Source: Methylobacterium fujisawaense
GTDB lineage: Bacteria > Pseudomonadota > Alphaproteobacteria > Rhizobiales > Beijerinckiaceae
DNA length: 64,000 bases
NCBI RefSeq assembly: GCF_014138435.1
Contig: NZ_JACJIM010000002.1
Coordinates: forward strand, 496,001-560,000
Reading direction: 5' to 3'
In this document: positions 36,686 to 47,247 of the stretch, piece by piece
Position numbering within the stretch: the first letter of the stretch is position 1
Layout: every line of letters begins with the position of its first letter
The notes under the pieces: generated by a model
Database searches by the model: none
Told to the model about the DNA's origin: nothing
The model's input: only the letters and a program-made list of their open reading frames with translations
Position numbers and translations under genes: made by a program

Positions 36686-36964
36686 TCAGACCTCGAAGGA
36701 TTCGACGTGCACGGTTCCCGGCGCCTGCCGGCGCGCGGTTTCCTCGATCCGGGCGAGCTGCGCCTCGGCGCGGCCGCAGGGAAACCCGTAACGGGCGCGG
36801 ACGCGCGCACTGGCGATGCCCAGGGCAAGGCGGCTCAGGGCGACGAATTCCGCGACGGGATAGTCCTGCCCGACCGCGAGGTGCTCCTTGATCACCAGCG
36901 AGGGCGCGTAGCAGGCCTCGCGGGTGCCATCCGGCCAGCGGATATGGAAACGCATCTCAGGCAT
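36686..36964 (-). CDS. MSMEG_0570 family nitrogen-starvation response protein
   Basis: Protein of 92 residues opening EMRFHIRWPDGTREACYAPS, then KEHLAVGQDYPVAEFVALSR and ARVRARYGFPCGRAEAQLARIEE, the order of the MSMEG_0570 family. The family was named for a conserved cluster in mycobacteria and cyanobacteria linked to nitrogen starvation; its biochemical role is unknown. The ATG overlaps the stop end of the glycosyltransferase gene by 8 bases, so translation is coupled. The rest of the usual cluster is not beside it. Confidence 0.85.
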   Translation of the reverse strand: MPEMRFHIRWPDGTREACYAPSLVIKEHLAVGQDYPVAEFVALSRLALGIASARVRARYGFPCGRAEAQLARIEETARRQAPGTVHVESFEV

Positions 36965-38195
36965 CGCGGGGGATCCGAAGGGTGTTCCAGGCCGCCGCCC
37001 CCGTCGCGGCCGGCAGCACCGGTGCGTCCCGGGGCGCCAGTTCCGCGTAGGTCGGCAAGTGGCGCGCGGCGCAGGCGTCCCAGACATGGGCCCGGGCGAC
37101 CTCCCGGCCGGCATTGCGCAGGCGCCCCCGCCGGCCCGGTTCGAGACTCGCCTCCATGGCCGCCGCGATGGCGCCCGTGTCTTCCGGGTTGACCGACAGG
37201 GCCTCGCCGGGGGCGAGATACTCGGTGAAGGGCGGACGGGCGGAGACGATCACCGGCGTGCCGCAGGCCATGGCCTCCAGGACGCACAGGCCGTAGCCTT
37301 CCATGAGCGAGGGAAATACCAGGGTATCGGCGATCCGGTAGAGGCTCGGCATGTCTGCCTGGTCCACCGGGCCGGTGCGGATCACCGGACGGCCGGTGCC
37401 GACCGCGAGCCCCTCGCGCTCGAGGGCGGCGCAGCAGCGGGCCTCGTATCCCGCATGGTCGAGCAGCGAGGCGCCCCCGGCCACGACGAGCTGCGCGCCG
37501 GGATGGGCGCGGCGCAGGGCCGCGAAGGCCTCGATCACCGCCAACGTGTTCTTGCGCGCCTCGAACCCGCCGACGCTGAGGAAGACCGGGCCGCCGCCGA
37601 GACCGAGGCTTCGACGGAGAGCCTCGTCCTCCGGTCCGGGATCGGGCGTGTAGGTCGCGCTATCCACGCCGGTGCCGACCACCTCGGCCCGGGCGCCGTA
37701 TTCCACGGCCAGCGTCGCCGCCCAGGTCCGGCTGAGGCAGAGCAGGCGCCCGGCATCGAGGATCGCCCGCTCCTCCCACTGCGCAAGCTGCGCATCCGTA
37801 GACGCGTCGATGTGGTGGACGGTGCGCACGAAGCCCGGGATGAGGCGGCGGCGGGTCAACGTGGCGAGGGCGTTGCCGCTGATGCAACATTGAGCGTGAA
37901 ACACATCGAAGTCGCAGGCGGCGGGGGTGGAGAAATGGGCGAGGTAGTCGGCGATCCGGGCACCGACCAGCGCGGCAGCCGATCCGCCCACCGGCTTAGC
38001 CGCGACCGAGATCGCCGGACATCGCGCCGCGCGGAAGAAGCCGCGTCCGGTCGGATCGGGGGCGTGGACGACCGCCTCGTGGCCGAGCCGGCACAGGGCC
38101 TCTCCGAGAGCCAGAGCGTGGGCCACGCCGCCGCGCGGATGGGTCGAGTGCGTGAGGATCGCGATGCGCAAGCGGCCGACCGGGGGACGGTTCAT
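36957..38195 (-). CDS. MSMEG_0565 family glycosyltransferase (GT4-like)
   Basis: Glycosyltransferase of 412 residues with two Rossmann-like domains (GT-B). N-terminal RIAILTHSTHPRGGVAHALALGEAL fits the MSMEG_0565 family; mid-protein HIDASTDAQL, donor-side VFLSVGGFEARKNTLAVIEAF, and the EX7E-like EGYGLCVLEAMACGTPVIVS motif. Its partner gene, MSMEG_0570-type, overlaps the 3' end, as expected for the cluster. Acceptor unknown. Start at ATG 38195 gives the usual family N-terminus; a longer frame to 38291 is not conserved. Confidence 0.88.
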   Translation of the reverse strand: MNRPPVGRLRIAILTHSTHPRGGVAHALALGEALCRLGHEAVVHAPDPTGRGFFRAARCPAISVAAKPVGGSAAALVGARIADYLAHFSTPAACDFDVFHAQCCISGNALATLTRRRLIPGFVRTVHHIDASTDAQLAQWEERAILDAGRLLCLSRTWAATLAVEYGARAEVVGTGVDSATYTPDPGPEDEALRRSLGLGGGPVFLSVGGFEARKNTLAVIEAFAALRRAHPGAQLVVAGGASLLDHAGYEARCCAALEREGLAVGTGRPVIRTGPVDQADMPSLYRIADTLVFPSLMEGYGLCVLEAMACGTPVIVSARPPFTEYLAPGEALSVNPEDTGAIAAAMEASLEPGRRGRLRNAGREVARAHVWDACAARHLPTYAELAPRDAPVLPAATGAAAWNTLRIPRDA

Positions 38196-38484
38196 GGAGG
38201 CCTCAAGCCGGTCGGGGATCGCGCCCGAAACCCTGACCACGCGCTCCGCCGCCCTCACGGAGATGCGCCCAGCACCGGTCGCATGGTTCATGCCGGATGC
38301 GGCAGCATCCTGCCGAAACGTCGCGTCGGCGCCGTTTCGGGGGCCGGCCGGTCGCCAGCCCCAAAAGCCGCCTAATTTTGCGTTACGAATTCAGTGTGTT
38401 TTCAAGCTCGGCACGGAACCGCTCTTTTCAGCACCGTGTGTCAGACTGTATCTAACGCTCACGAGAGCCGGAGCCGTCGGTCCC

Positions 38485-39294
38485 GTGTCCAAGTCGCTGA
38501 ACACTGCCTTCCCCGCCCGCAAACTGCTGCGCCGTCTGGGCTTGCTCAGCGCCTTGCTGGTCCTGCCGACGGCGGTTCTGGCCTATGCGGACCTCCTGCC
38601 CGAATCGCTCGACATGCTGGGTCTCGACCTGCGTGAGAGCCCAGACCTGCCGCACGTCGCCCGTCAGATCGCCATCGGCGCACCGCTGAAGATCGTGGCC
38701 TTCGGCTCGTCCTCGACGCAGGGTATCGGCGCGTCGACCCCGGCCAACGCCTACCCGGCCCGCCTCCAGATCGACCTGCGCAAGAAGCTGCACGGAATCG
38801 ACGTCGCGGTCATCAATCGCGGGATCGGCGGCGAGCACGTCGACGACATGCTGGCGCGGCTCGACCGGGACGTCATCGCGGCCGAACCGCAGCTCGTGAT
38901 CTGGCAGACGGGCAGCAACGACCCGCTGCGCGGGGTCTCGGTCGAACATTTCCGCGAGGCCACCGTGTCGGCCATCCGCCGGATCCGCGAGGCCGGGATC
39001 GACGTGGTGCTGATGGAGCCGCAATGGTGCCCGAAGCTGGAAGCCACGCCGGGCGCCTCCCGCTTCCGTGACGCGGTCCGCAGCATCGGCGACGACCTCG
39101 ACGTTCCGGTGATCCGCCGTGCCGATCTCATGCACGGCTGGGTGCGCGAGGGTAAGCTGACCACCAAGCAGCTCTTCGCCGCTGACGGGCTGCACATGGC
39201 CGATCGCGGCTACGCCCTCCTGGCCGAGGCCGCGGCGCAATCGATCCTGCAGGATGCGGGTCCTGTGCGGAGCTTCGAGCCTGTGGCCGAATAG
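38485..39294 (+). CDS. SGNH/GDSL-type hydrolase
   Basis: Exported or membrane-anchored esterase-type protein of about 269 residues. A hydrophobic N-terminal helix ([19 protein letters not shown]) is followed by the SGNH blocks: [14 protein letters not shown] (Ser of block I), GIGGEH (block II Gly), WQTGSND (block III Asn) and [11 protein letters not shown] with the Asp-His pair of block V. Start at GTG 38485; GGAG lies about 13 bases before it. Such enzymes often deacetylate or esterify cell-surface glycans. Upstream DNA is divergent to the GT-MSMEG pair; hslV follows on the same strand. Confidence 0.85.
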   Translation: MSKSLNTAFPARKLLRRLGLLSALLVLPTAVLAYADLLPESLDMLGLDLRESPDLPHVARQIAIGAPLKIVAFGSSSTQGIGASTPANAYPARLQIDLRKKLHGIDVAVINRGIGGEHVDDMLARLDRDVIAAEPQLVIWQTGSNDPLRGVSVEHFREATVSAIRRIREAGIDVVLMEPQWCPKLEATPGASRFRDAVRSIGDDLDVPVIRRADLMHGWVREGKLTTKQLFAADGLHMADRGYALLAEAAAQSILQDAGPVRSFEPVAE

Positions 39295-39374
39295 AGGGCG
39301 CCCCACCGCCCCTTCCGGCTGGACTCGGCCTGCGAAGCTCCCCATCTCGGCGCGATCGAGAGCGGAGCCGAACC

Positions 39375-39950
39375 TTGAGCCAGGATGCATTCAGGTATGA
39401 AGACCGGGGCGCGGTGCCCCAGATGCACGCGACCACGATCCTGATGGTGCGCAAGGGCGGCCGTGTCGTCATCGGCGGCGACGGTCAGGTCAGCCTGGGC
39501 CAGACCATCGTGAAGGGGAATGCCCGCAAGGTCCGGCGCCTGGCCAAGGGCGCGGTGATCGGCGGCTTCGCCGGCGCCACGGCGGACGCCTTCACCCTGT
39601 TCGAACGCCTCGAAGCCAAGCTTGAGCAATATCCCGGTCAGCTGACGCGGGCCTGCGTCGAACTCACCAAGGATTGGCGGACGGATCGCTACCTCCGCCG
39701 CCTCGAGGCGATGATGCTGGTCGCCGACCGCGATGTCAGCCTGCTTCTGTCGGGCTCGGGCGACGTTCTGGAACCGGAAAGCGGCGTCATGGCTATCGGC
39801 TCGGGCGGCAATTACGCCCTGGCGGCCGCCCGCGCGCTGGAAGACGGAGACCTCGATGCAGAGGCGATCGTCCGGCGCGCCATGGGGATCGCCGCGGAGA
39901 TCTGCGTCTACACGAACGGCAATCTGGTGATCGAGACCCTCGAAGCCTGA
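39375..39950 (+). CDS. hslV: ATP-dependent protease peptidase subunit HslV (ClpQ)
   Basis: Peptidase core of the HslVU protease, 191 residues. It starts TTG 39375; the mature enzyme should begin at Thr20 ([11 protein letters not shown]), the N-terminal nucleophile, after removal of a longer propeptide than in Escherichia coli. [59 protein letters not shown] and EICVYTNGN are all in place. It is expected to work with HslU, here encoded at 45720, more than 5 kb away on the same strand, with two chemoreceptor genes and a SulP gene between. Confidence 0.95.
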   Translation: MSQDAFRYEDRGAVPQMHATTILMVRKGGRVVIGGDGQVSLGQTIVKGNARKVRRLAKGAVIGGFAGATADAFTLFERLEAKLEQYPGQLTRACVELTKDWRTDRYLRRLEAMMLVADRDVSLLLSGSGDVLEPESGVMAIGSGGNYALAAARALEDGDLDAEAIVRRAMGIAAEICVYTNGNLVIETLEA

Positions 39951-40446
39951 CCTCCCGCGGCTGCGGCCTGAGCCGGCGTCGACACCGTACGATCGACGCC
40001 GCTTCTCGCACCGTGGCTGCCCGCATCCGGATCGTCGGGGCGCGCATGCCCCGCCGGGGCGGGCTACGCGGCGCATCCTCATCGCACCCGCAGCGGACTC
40101 TGCGATGCAGGTCGTATTCGCGTGCAATGAGGAAAAGAAGCGGCTCCAGCCGACTTCAGGAGATCCTCTCAATCCTAAATTCTAAAATGGAAATTCGACG
40201 ATCAATCAATTTATTGATGTAAAAACGATCAGATTGGCTAAATTTCGTGCGCTTCATCTACCGAGCACGAGAGCTTCCGGATCCATCACTGAAATTTGAG
40301 CGCCGGACCCGCCATCTCGCGGCGCAGCTCCAGCCGAAACTTACGACGACGACTGCATCGGTAAGGGAATTTTCACGCTGTAAAATGCATAGTCGGCCCA
40401 TAATAAGCAAAATTCGTCGCGCAACATGCGCGCTGAGGGCTGAATT
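39951..40446. other. Intergenic region before first chemoreceptor gene
   Basis: About 500 bases without a recognisable gene. The first part is GC-rich and holds a hairpin; the second part (about 40150-40445) is unusually rich in A and T, with AAATTCTAAAATGGAAATTC and TCAATCAATTTATTG near 40175-40215. A short open frame here (76 codons) lacks a ribosome-binding site. The AT-rich part is the likely promoter zone for the chemoreceptor gene. Confidence 0.45.
39975..40000 (+). terminator. Hairpin after hslV, possible terminator
   Basis: GGCGTCGA at 39975-39982 pairs with TCGACGCC at 39993-40000 around a 10-base loop, 25 bases past the hslV stop. The following tract is GCTTCTC, so the U-run is weak. 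Confidence 0.4.
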
Positions 40447-42135
40447 ATGCGATCGATTAATGACGTCCGGATCGTGACCAAACTGACCGCGGCCTTCGGC
40501 AGCTTAGCGGCGGTAACGATCGGGATCAGCGCGATCGGATACAGTCATCTAACGTCGATCGAGCGGGTCAATCATCTTACAGAGCATACCTACCAGGTCA
40601 TCTCTGCGCTCGACGGCGTGACGCAGTCGATGCTGAACCAGGAAACGGGGCTCCGCGGCTACCTGCTCTCGGGCGACCCGAAATTTCTGGAGCCGTTCCG
40701 CAACGGCCAGAAGGCGTACAAGGCGGCGCTGGAGACCGCGCAGGCGCTCACGGTGGACAACGCGGCGCAGCAGGCGCGCCTGGCGGCCGTGAACAGCTTG
40801 GCCGCGACCTGGTCGAACGACATCGCCCGGAACGAGATCGCCCTCGTCGAGGCGGGCCAGCTCGACGCGGCGCGCCAGATCGAGGCGAGCGGGGCCGGGA
40901 AGGCGTCCATGGACGCCCTGCGCGCGAAGCTTGCCGACGCGGACCAGGCCGAGCGGGAGCTCCTCGGAGCCCGCAGCGACGAACAGGGGCGCTCGTTCAG
41001 CGCCGCCTATCTCGCCAGTCTTCTCGGCAGCGTGGCCAGCGTCGTCATCGCAGCGCTTCTGGCGTTCCTGGTCTTCGCGATGCTGACCCGCCCGCTTGGC
41101 CGGCTCGTCGCGGTGCTCCAGCGGATGGCCCGGGGTGAGATCGAGGCCGAGATCGCGGAGGCCCGACGCGGCGACGAGATCGGCGCGGTCGGGCGGGCCG
41201 TGGAGGGAATCAAGACCATGGTCGCCAGGAAGGCGGCCGAGGATGCCGAGATCAAGCGGATCGCCGACACGGCGGCGGCGGCCGAGCGGCGCCGGACCAT
41301 GATCGAGCTGGCCGACAGCTTCGATCGCGCCGTGGGCGGGATCGTCGGGATGGTGTCGTCCTCGGCCACGGAGCTGCAGGCGACCGCGCGGACCATGTCG
41401 GCGACCGCCTCCGAGACGTCGAGCCAGTCGACCACGGTGGCGGCAGCCGCCGAAGAGGCGGCCACCAACGTGAACACGGTTGCGGCGGCGGCCGAGCAGC
41501 TGGGCTCCTCGGTCCAGGAAATCGGCCGGCAGGTGGACGGTTCGGCCCATCTGGCGCAGCGCGCCGTCTCGGACGCCGACCAGACCGGCGCCCTGGTCCA
41601 GGAGCTGAGCAATTCCGTATCGCGGATCGGCGACGTGGTCGGCCTGATCTCGAACATCGCCGGCCAGACCAACCTGCTGGCGCTGAACGCCACCATCGAG
41701 GCCGCCCGCGCCGGTGCCGCCGGCAAGGGCTTCGCCGTCGTCGCCGCCGAGGTGAAGGCGCTGGCCGAGCAGACCGCGAAGGCGACCCACGAGATTTCCG
41801 GCCAGATCGCGCAGATCCAGGCGGTGACCGGTCAGGCCGTGACGTCGATCGGCGGCATCACCGAGCGGATCCGGGAGATCAGTGGCGTCGCCACCTCGAT
41901 CGCCGCCGCAGTCGAGCAACAGGGCGCGGCCACGCAGGAGATCGTCCGGAATGTCGCGCAGGCGGCGGTCGGCGCCGGCGAGGTGACGAGCAACATCTCG
42001 GGTGTCGCGGGCGCCGCCGAGGAGACCGGCATGGCGGCCGGCCAGGTGCTCGACGCGGCGTCCGAGCTTTCGCGGCAATCGGAGAAGCTGACCGCCGAGG
42101 TCGACCGGTTCCTCGTGAGCGTCCGCGCGGCGTGA
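40447..42135 (+). CDS. Methyl-accepting chemotaxis protein with CHASE3-like sensor
   Basis: Chemoreceptor of 562 residues. Transmembrane helices near residues 14-32 and 185-210; the periplasmic part has [21 protein letters not shown], typical of CHASE3. A HAMP domain (about 212-265) follows, then the signalling domain, with the hairpin tip [21 protein letters not shown] and [18 protein letters not shown]. There is no C-terminal CheR-tether pentapeptide; the protein ends [16 protein letters not shown] lies 8 bases before the ATG. A second, closely related receptor follows directly. Ligand unknown. Confidence 0.92.
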   Translation: MRSINDVRIVTKLTAAFGSLAAVTIGISAIGYSHLTSIERVNHLTEHTYQVISALDGVTQSMLNQETGLRGYLLSGDPKFLEPFRNGQKAYKAALETAQALTVDNAAQQARLAAVNSLAATWSNDIARNEIALVEAGQLDAARQIEASGAGKASMDALRAKLADADQAERELLGARSDEQGRSFSAAYLASLLGSVASVVIAALLAFLVFAMLTRPLGRLVAVLQRMARGEIEAEIAEARRGDEIGAVGRAVEGIKTMVARKAAEDAEIKRIADTAAAAERRRTMIELADSFDRAVGGIVGMVSSSATELQATARTMSATASETSSQSTTVAAAAEEAATNVNTVAAAAEQLGSSVQEIGRQVDGSAHLAQRAVSDADQTGALVQELSNSVSRIGDVVGLISNIAGQTNLLALNATIEAARAGAAGKGFAVVAAEVKALAEQTAKATHEISGQIAQIQAVTGQAVTSIGGITERIREISGVATSIAAAVEQQGAATQEIVRNVAQAAVGAGEVTSNISGVAGAAEETGMAAGQVLDAASELSRQSEKLTAEVDRFLVSVRAA

Positions 42136-42149
42136 GCGGTGCCGCGCAG

Positions 42150-42179
42150 CGGGCTTCCGGCGACGGAGGCCCGTTCGTC
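42150..42179 (+). terminator. Terminator-like hairpin after first chemoreceptor gene
   Basis: Ten-base arms CGGGCTTCCG (42150-42159) and CGGAGGCCCG (42164-42173) around a GCGA tetraloop, one G-U pair, followed by TTCGTC. The hairpin is strong, the U-run short. Confidence 0.5.
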
Positions 42180-42270
42180 AAAACAAATAATGCCGACGGC
42201 GATTAGTTTACGCGGCTTTGACGAATAACCGGCATTTTAGCGCCAATCGAGCCTCTGCGGTTGGATCTCA

Positions 42271-43941
42271 ATGAAAATCGGCGGAAAACTTCTGGGCTTC
42301 GTCGGCGCGTGCAGCCTGACGACGCTGATCGTAGCCGGGGTCAGCGTCGCGACGCTGAGAAGCTTCGAGCACTCCCTCACGAGCGTCGAGAACGCCTCGA
42401 TCCGGGCGCTCGACGCCGCCAACTTCAACCGCCTCGCCGCCGAAGTGACCATGGATTCGCGGGGCGTCTACGCCTCCGCAGACCGGACGGAGGCGGCCAA
42501 GTACACCGCCGGCATCCGCAAGGGTCTGGCCGAGATGGACGCGCTCCGGGCGGACTGGGCGCCGCGCGTCACCGAGGCCGAGCGCCCGCTCTTCGACGCC
42601 ATGGTGCGCAATGCCGAGGCGTTCCGGACCCTGCGCAGCGCCCTCGCGGAGGCTGGCGACACGACCGGCCCCAAGGCGGCCGCCGAACTCGGCTTCAACG
42701 ACGCCAACCGCGCCAACCGCAAGGTCTTCCAGGCGAGCATCGATGCCCTGGTGAAGCAGGGCCGGACCGAGATGGCGGCGATCAAGTCGGACACCCAGGC
42801 GCTGTTCCAGGCGCGGACTCTGCTCCTCCTCGGCCTCGCGCTGGCCGGAACCGCGATCTGCTGCGCTCTGGGCCTGCTCATCGGGCAGCGGCAGATCGCC
42901 CGGCCGCTGCGGGCGGTCTCGGAGGCGATCCAGCGCCTCTCGCGCGGCGACCTGACCCTGCCCGCGATCAAGCCGGGGCGCGACGAGATCGGGGCGATCT
43001 GGACCAGCATGCAGGTCTTCAGCGACACGATGCGCGAGGCCGAGACCCTCCGGCACGAGCACGAGCGGATGCGGGTCGATACGGCGGCGCGCAAGCGTTC
43101 CGAGATGGCCGGGCTCGCCGATCAGTTCCAAAGCAACCTCGGCGGGCTGGTCGATCACCTGGCCGGAGCGGCAGCCGGCTTGGAGCGCGCCGCCGCCACC
43201 ATGGCGGGCAACGCCGATCACGCCGGCACGCAGTCCCAGGCCGTGACCCGCGCCGCCGAGACCACCGCCTACAACGTCGAGGCCGTCGCCGCCGCCACCG
43301 AGGAACTCGCCGCGACGGCGAGCGAGATCGGCGTTCAGGTCACGCAGACCTCCACCGCGGCCGAGGGGGCCGTCGAAGCGACGCGGCGGACCCGGACGAG
43401 CGTCCAGGCCCTCGCCCGCAGCGCCGAGGGCATCGGGCAGGTCGTCTCCCTCATCTCCACGATTGCCGGCCAGACCAACCTGCTGGCGCTCAACGCGACG
43501 ATCGAGGCCGCCCGCGCCGGCGAGGCCGGGCGCGGCTTCGCGGTCGTCGCCACCGAGGTCAAGGATCTGGCCACACAGACCGCCAAGGCCACCGAAGAGA
43601 TCGCCGGGCAGATCGCCGCCATGCGGGCGGCGACCCACGAGGCCGTCGCCGCGATCGAGGAGATCGGCGGCACGATCGAGCAGGTCCACGGCATCGCCCT
43701 CGGTGTGGCCGCGGCCGTCGAGGAGCAGCAATTGGCCACGCAGGAAATCGCCCGCAGCGTCTCGGAGGCCGCGAGCGGCACCCGCTCCGTCACCGAGACC
43801 ATGGCGCTGGTCCTGGGTGCAGCCCGCGAGACCGGCGCGAGCGCCGCGGAGGTGCTGGCGGCCGCCGCCGACATCGCCCGCCGCTCCAACGGGCTGGGGA
43901 GCGAGGTGGCGGGCTTCGTGGCGCAGGTCCGGGCGGCCTGA
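42271..43941 (+). CDS. Methyl-accepting chemotaxis protein, four-helix-bundle-like sensor
   Basis: Chemoreceptor of 556 residues. TM1 (about 8-30) and TM2 (about 188-212, [20 protein letters not shown]) frame a helical periplasmic region of about 155 residues with [22 protein letters not shown] follows, then the signalling domain with [21 protein letters not shown] and [19 protein letters not shown]. The C-terminus ends [11 protein letters not shown], as in the upstream receptor, without a CheR tether. The signalling regions of the two receptors are close paralogues; the sensory halves differ, pointing to duplication followed by sensor change. About 135 bases, including the terminator-like hairpin, separate the genes. 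Confidence 0.92.
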   Translation: MKIGGKLLGFVGACSLTTLIVAGVSVATLRSFEHSLTSVENASIRALDAANFNRLAAEVTMDSRGVYASADRTEAAKYTAGIRKGLAEMDALRADWAPRVTEAERPLFDAMVRNAEAFRTLRSALAEAGDTTGPKAAAELGFNDANRANRKVFQASIDALVKQGRTEMAAIKSDTQALFQARTLLLLGLALAGTAICCALGLLIGQRQIARPLRAVSEAIQRLSRGDLTLPAIKPGRDEIGAIWTSMQVFSDTMREAETLRHEHERMRVDTAARKRSEMAGLADQFQSNLGGLVDHLAGAAAGLERAAATMAGNADHAGTQSQAVTRAAETTAYNVEAVAAATEELAATASEIGVQVTQTSTAAEGAVEATRRTRTSVQALARSAEGIGQVVSLISTIAGQTNLLALNATIEAARAGEAGRGFAVVATEVKDLATQTAKATEEIAGQIAAMRAATHEAVAAIEEIGGTIEQVHGIALGVAAAVEEQQLATQEIARSVSEAASGTRSVTETMALVLGAARETGASAAEVLAAAADIARRSNGLGSEVAGFVAQVRAA

Positions 43942-44076
43942 CGGTCCCGCCGCCGCGCGCGGATGTTGCATTGCAGCGCGCAGGCCCCTAGGGTCCGCGC
44001 ATTCGCAAGGACCCGGTGAAAGCCCGGGTGGCTCTTCCGGCCGCCGATCCGCCGGACCACGCATTCGAGACGCGCC

Positions 44077-45618
44077 ATGACCCGCCAGCGACGCGGGCAC
44101 GCCGCTCGTGCGGAATCAAGCATGTCACTCAGCTCACCCGGACAGACTGGGTTTCTCCGGTCGTGGACATCCAACATCCGCGGCGACACCCTCTCGGGGA
44201 TCGTCGTCGCCCTCGCGCTGATCCCTGAGGCCATCGGCTTTTCGGTCATCGCCGGCGTCGACCCGAAGGTCGGCCTCTACGCCTCCGTGGTCATCGCCTG
44301 CACCATCGCCTTCGCGGGCGGCCGCCCCGCCATGATCTCGGCCGCCACCGCCGCCACCGCCGTCGTGATGGTCGAGCTCGTGCGCGACCACGGGGTGCAG
44401 TACCTCTTCGCCGCCACCATCCTGATGGGCGTGATCCAGATCCTGGCCGGCCTCCTCCGGTTGGGCCGGCTGATGCGGTTCGTCTCGCAGTCGGTGATGA
44501 CCGGCTTCGTCAACGCCCTGGCGATCCTGATCTTCCTGGCGCAGATGCCCGAACTGACCGGCGTCACGCCGGCGACCTACGGGCTCATCGCCCTGGGCTT
44601 GGCGATCATCTACGGCGTGCCGCGGATCACCCGCGCGATCCCCGCCCCGCTCATCGCCATCGCGGTGCTGACGGCGATCACCGCGATCTTCCACCTCGAC
44701 GTTCGCACGGTCGCCCATCTCGGCGCCCTGCCCTCGGCGCTGCCGAGCTTCGCCCTGCCGGACGTGCCCCTCACCTTCGAGACCCTGCGGATCCTTCTGC
44801 CCTACGCGGCGACGTTGGCCGCGGTCGGCCTGCTGGAGAGCCTGCTCACCGCGCAGATCGTCGATGACCTGACCGACACGGGCAGCGACAAGAACCGCGA
44901 ATGCATGGGCCAGGGCGTGGCCAACATGGCCTCCGCGGTGTTCGGCGGCATGGGCGGCTGCGCGATGATCGGCCAGTCGGTGATCAACGTCTCCTCGGGC
45001 GCCCGCGGCCGCCTCTCGACGCTGGTGGCCGGGGCCTTCCTGCTGCTGCTCCTCGTGGCGCTGCAGGATCTGCTCGCCGTGGTGCCCGTGGCGGCCCTGA
45101 CCGCCGTGATGATCATGGTCTCGATCAACACCTTCTCCTGGCGTTCCCTGGCCCGCCTGCGGACCAACCCGCTGCCATCCTCCGCGGTGATGCTGGCCAC
45201 CGTCCTGGTCGTCGTGGCCACGAAGGATCTCGCCATCGGCGTGCTGGTCGGCGTGCTGCTCTCGGGCGTGTTCTTCGCCGGCAAGGTCTCCCGTCTCAAC
45301 CGGATCACCTCCAGCCTCTCGGCCGATGGCCGGACCCGCACCTACGCCATCACCGGGCAGGTGTTCTTCGCCTCCGCCGGCACGTTCTCCGAGGCGATCG
45401 ACGTGCTGGAGCCGGTCGAGCGTCTCGTGATCGACGTCCACGCGGCGCATTTCTGGGATATCTCGGCGGTCGCAGCCCTCGACCGGGTGGTGCTGAAGGC
45501 CCGCGCCCGCGGGCGCCTCGTCGAGGTCGTCGGCCTCAACGCCGCCAGCTCGACCCTGGTCGAGCGGTTCGGCCAGCACGACAAGCCCGGCGTCGCAGCG
45601 GTGCCGGCAGCGCATTGA
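44077..45618 (+). CDS. SulP family inorganic anion transporter with STAS domain
   Basis: Membrane carrier of up to 513 residues. Helices begin at about residue 28; [20 protein letters not shown] and [20 protein letters not shown] are SulP signatures, as are [17 protein letters not shown] and [21 protein letters not shown]-terminal STAS domain (about 425-505, [21 protein letters not shown]) completes it. Sulfate or bicarbonate are likely substrates; sequence does not choose. The first 15 residues may be extra: ATG 44122 ([10 protein letters not shown]) is a good alternative start. No sulfur-metabolism genes lie nearby. Confidence 0.9.
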   Translation: MTRQRRGHAARAESSMSLSSPGQTGFLRSWTSNIRGDTLSGIVVALALIPEAIGFSVIAGVDPKVGLYASVVIACTIAFAGGRPAMISAATAATAVVMVELVRDHGVQYLFAATILMGVIQILAGLLRLGRLMRFVSQSVMTGFVNALAILIFLAQMPELTGVTPATYGLIALGLAIIYGVPRITRAIPAPLIAIAVLTAITAIFHLDVRTVAHLGALPSALPSFALPDVPLTFETLRILLPYAATLAAVGLLESLLTAQIVDDLTDTGSDKNRECMGQGVANMASAVFGGMGGCAMIGQSVINVSSGARGRLSTLVAGAFLLLLLVALQDLLAVVPVAALTAVMIMVSINTFSWRSLARLRTNPLPSSAVMLATVLVVVATKDLAIGVLVGVLLSGVFFAGKVSRLNRITSSLSADGRTRTYAITGQVFFASAGTFSEAIDVLEPVERLVIDVHAAHFWDISAVAALDRVVLKARARGRLVEVVGLNAASSTLVERFGQHDKPGVAAVPAAH

Positions 45619-45630
45619 GGCGGCTATCGG

Positions 45631-45665
45631 CCCACGCGGCGCCCCCTTGCGCGGGGCCGCGTGGG
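45631..45665 (+). terminator. Strong hairpin between SulP gene and hslU
   Basis: Perfect arms CCCACGCGGC (45631-45640) and GCCGCGTGGG (45656-45665), extended inward by CCCC/GGGG, 13 bases after the SulP stop. No U-run follows, so it may be a processing or stability element rather than a true terminator. Confidence 0.4.
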
Positions 45666-45719
45666 ACCCCATTCCCGGCGCGGGGCCGATTTCGGGCCGG
45701 GAACAGGGATGGCACAGCG

Positions 45720-47033
45720 GTGACGACGTTCTCTCCGCGCGAGATCGTGTCCGAACTCGATCGCTTCATCGTCGGGCAACACGACGCCAAGCGCGCCGTG
45801 GCGATCGCGCTGCGCAATCGCTGGCGACGCCAGCAGCTGATCGGTCCGCTCCGCGAGGAGGTCGCGCCCAAGAACATCCTGATGATCGGGCCGACCGGGT
45901 GCGGAAAGACCGAGATCGCCCGCCGCCTCGCCCGGCTCGCCAACGCCCCGTTCCTCAAGGTCGAGGCCACCAAGTTCACCGAGGTCGGCTATGTCGGCCG
46001 CGACGTCGAGCAGATCATCCGTGATCTCGTCGAAGTGGCGATCGGCCTGACCCGGCAGGTGAAGCGCGAGGGCGTGAAGGCCAAGGCCGAAGCCGCGGCC
46101 GAGAACCGCCTCCTCGACGCCCTCGTCGGGCCGACCGCCAGCCAGGCCACCCGTGACAGCTTCCGACGCAAGCTCCGCAACAGCGAGCTCGACGACAAGG
46201 AGGTGGAGCTGGAGCTGACCTCCGGCGCCCCCACGGGCATGCCGATGTTCGAGATTCCCGGTGTGCCGGGGGCCTCCATGGGCGCGATCAACATCGGCGA
46301 CATGCTCGGCAAGGCACTCGGCGGCCAGCGCGGCAAGCCGCGCCGGATCCTGGTCCGGGACGCCTATGCGCCCCTGATGGCAGAAGAATCCGATAAGCTC
46401 GTCGACGACGAGGCGCTGGTCCGCGAGGCGATCGGCGAGGTCGAGAACAACGGCATCGTGTTCCTCGACGAGATCGACAAGATCTGTGCCCGCGAGGGCC
46501 GGTCCTCCGGCGACGTGTCCCGCGAGGGCGTACAGCGCGACCTTCTGCCGTTGATCGAGGGCACCACGGTCGCCACCAAGCACGGCCCGGTGAAGACGGA
46601 CCACGTCCTGTTCATCGCCTCGGGCGCCTTCCACGTCTCGAAGCCGTCCGACCTCCTGCCCGAGCTGCAGGGCCGCCTGCCGATCCGCGTGGAGTTGCAG
46701 CCGCTGACGGTGGATGACTTCAAGCAGATTCTCACCGCCACCGAGGCGAGCCTGATCAAGCAGACGGTCGCGCTGATGGAAACGGAGGGCGTGACCCTGT
46801 CCTTCACGGACGACGCTGTCGACGCGCTCGCCCGGGTCGCGGTCGAGGTGAATTCCTCGGTGGAGAACATCGGTGCCCGCCGGCTCCAGACGGTTCTCGA
46901 ACGGGTGATCGACGAGATCTCCTTCACCGCGACAGACCGTTCCGGCGAGACGGTGCCGATCGACGCGGCCTATGTGCGCGAGCGGGTTCAGGACCTGGCG
47001 TCCAACGCCGATCTGAGTCGGTTCATCCTCTAG
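45720..47033 (+). CDS. hslU: HslU ATPase subunit of HslVU protease
   Basis: AAA+ unfoldase of 437 residues that feeds substrates to HslV. Walker A GPTGCGKT (57-64), [18 protein letters not shown] pore region (GYVG), an I-domain (about 110-230), Walker [12 protein letters not shown], and sensor/arginine residues in [15 protein letters not shown]. The C-terminal DLSRFIL tail is the element that inserts into HslV. Start is GTG 45720. hslV lies upstream at 39375, not adjacent, so coordinated expression must come from separate promoters or a very long transcript. Confidence 0.96.
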   Translation: MTTFSPREIVSELDRFIVGQHDAKRAVAIALRNRWRRQQLIGPLREEVAPKNILMIGPTGCGKTEIARRLARLANAPFLKVEATKFTEVGYVGRDVEQIIRDLVEVAIGLTRQVKREGVKAKAEAAAENRLLDALVGPTASQATRDSFRRKLRNSELDDKEVELELTSGAPTGMPMFEIPGVPGASMGAINIGDMLGKALGGQRGKPRRILVRDAYAPLMAEESDKLVDDEALVREAIGEVENNGIVFLDEIDKICAREGRSSGDVSREGVQRDLLPLIEGTTVATKHGPVKTDHVLFIASGAFHVSKPSDLLPELQGRLPIRVELQPLTVDDFKQILTATEASLIKQTVALMETEGVTLSFTDDAVDALARVAVEVNSSVENIGARRLQTVLERVIDEISFTATDRSGETVPIDAAYVRERVQDLASNADLSRFIL

Positions 47034-47072
47034 GACCTGGACGTCATCCGCGCTCCGGTTTGCGGCCACGCC

Positions 47073-47135
47073 GTCATTCCGGAGCGCCGCGCCGGAGCGC
47101 CAGAGGCGAGCCCGGGCTTCGCGACGCGGTCCCGG
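47073..47135. repeat. Dispersed intergenic repeat, copy 2
   Basis: Begins GTCATTCCGGAGCGCC, repeats GCCGGAGCGCC within itself, then GAGGCGAGCCCGGG and GACGCGGTCCCGG. Matches 29741-29792 in order and spacing apart from an extra 11 or so bases. Lies between hslU and the RhtA-like gene. Confidence 0.6.
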
Positions 47136-47247
47136 AACCTCCAGTCATGATTGAGGGTGGCGTGAGCCATGCGGCCCGGCGCGGCCCTTCGCGGCCGCCG
47201 CGTCTGCTAGGCCCGCGCCGGGGCGCGGTGCTGGGGAATGTCGACGC

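Noticed and set aside
40382..40410. Possible sigma-28 (flagellar) promoter, TAAA followed by GCCCATAA, before the first chemoreceptor gene
   Set aside because: The spacing between the two boxes is 11 bases rather than the expected 15, and the second box differs from GCCGATAA.
40247..40477. 76-codon frame in the AT-rich region before the chemoreceptor
   Set aside because: No ribosome-binding site, odd composition, overlaps the start of the receptor gene.
42189..42236. Inverted AATGCCG / CGGCATT pair before the second chemoreceptor
   Set aside because: Seven-base arms 34 bases apart are common by chance; no further support.
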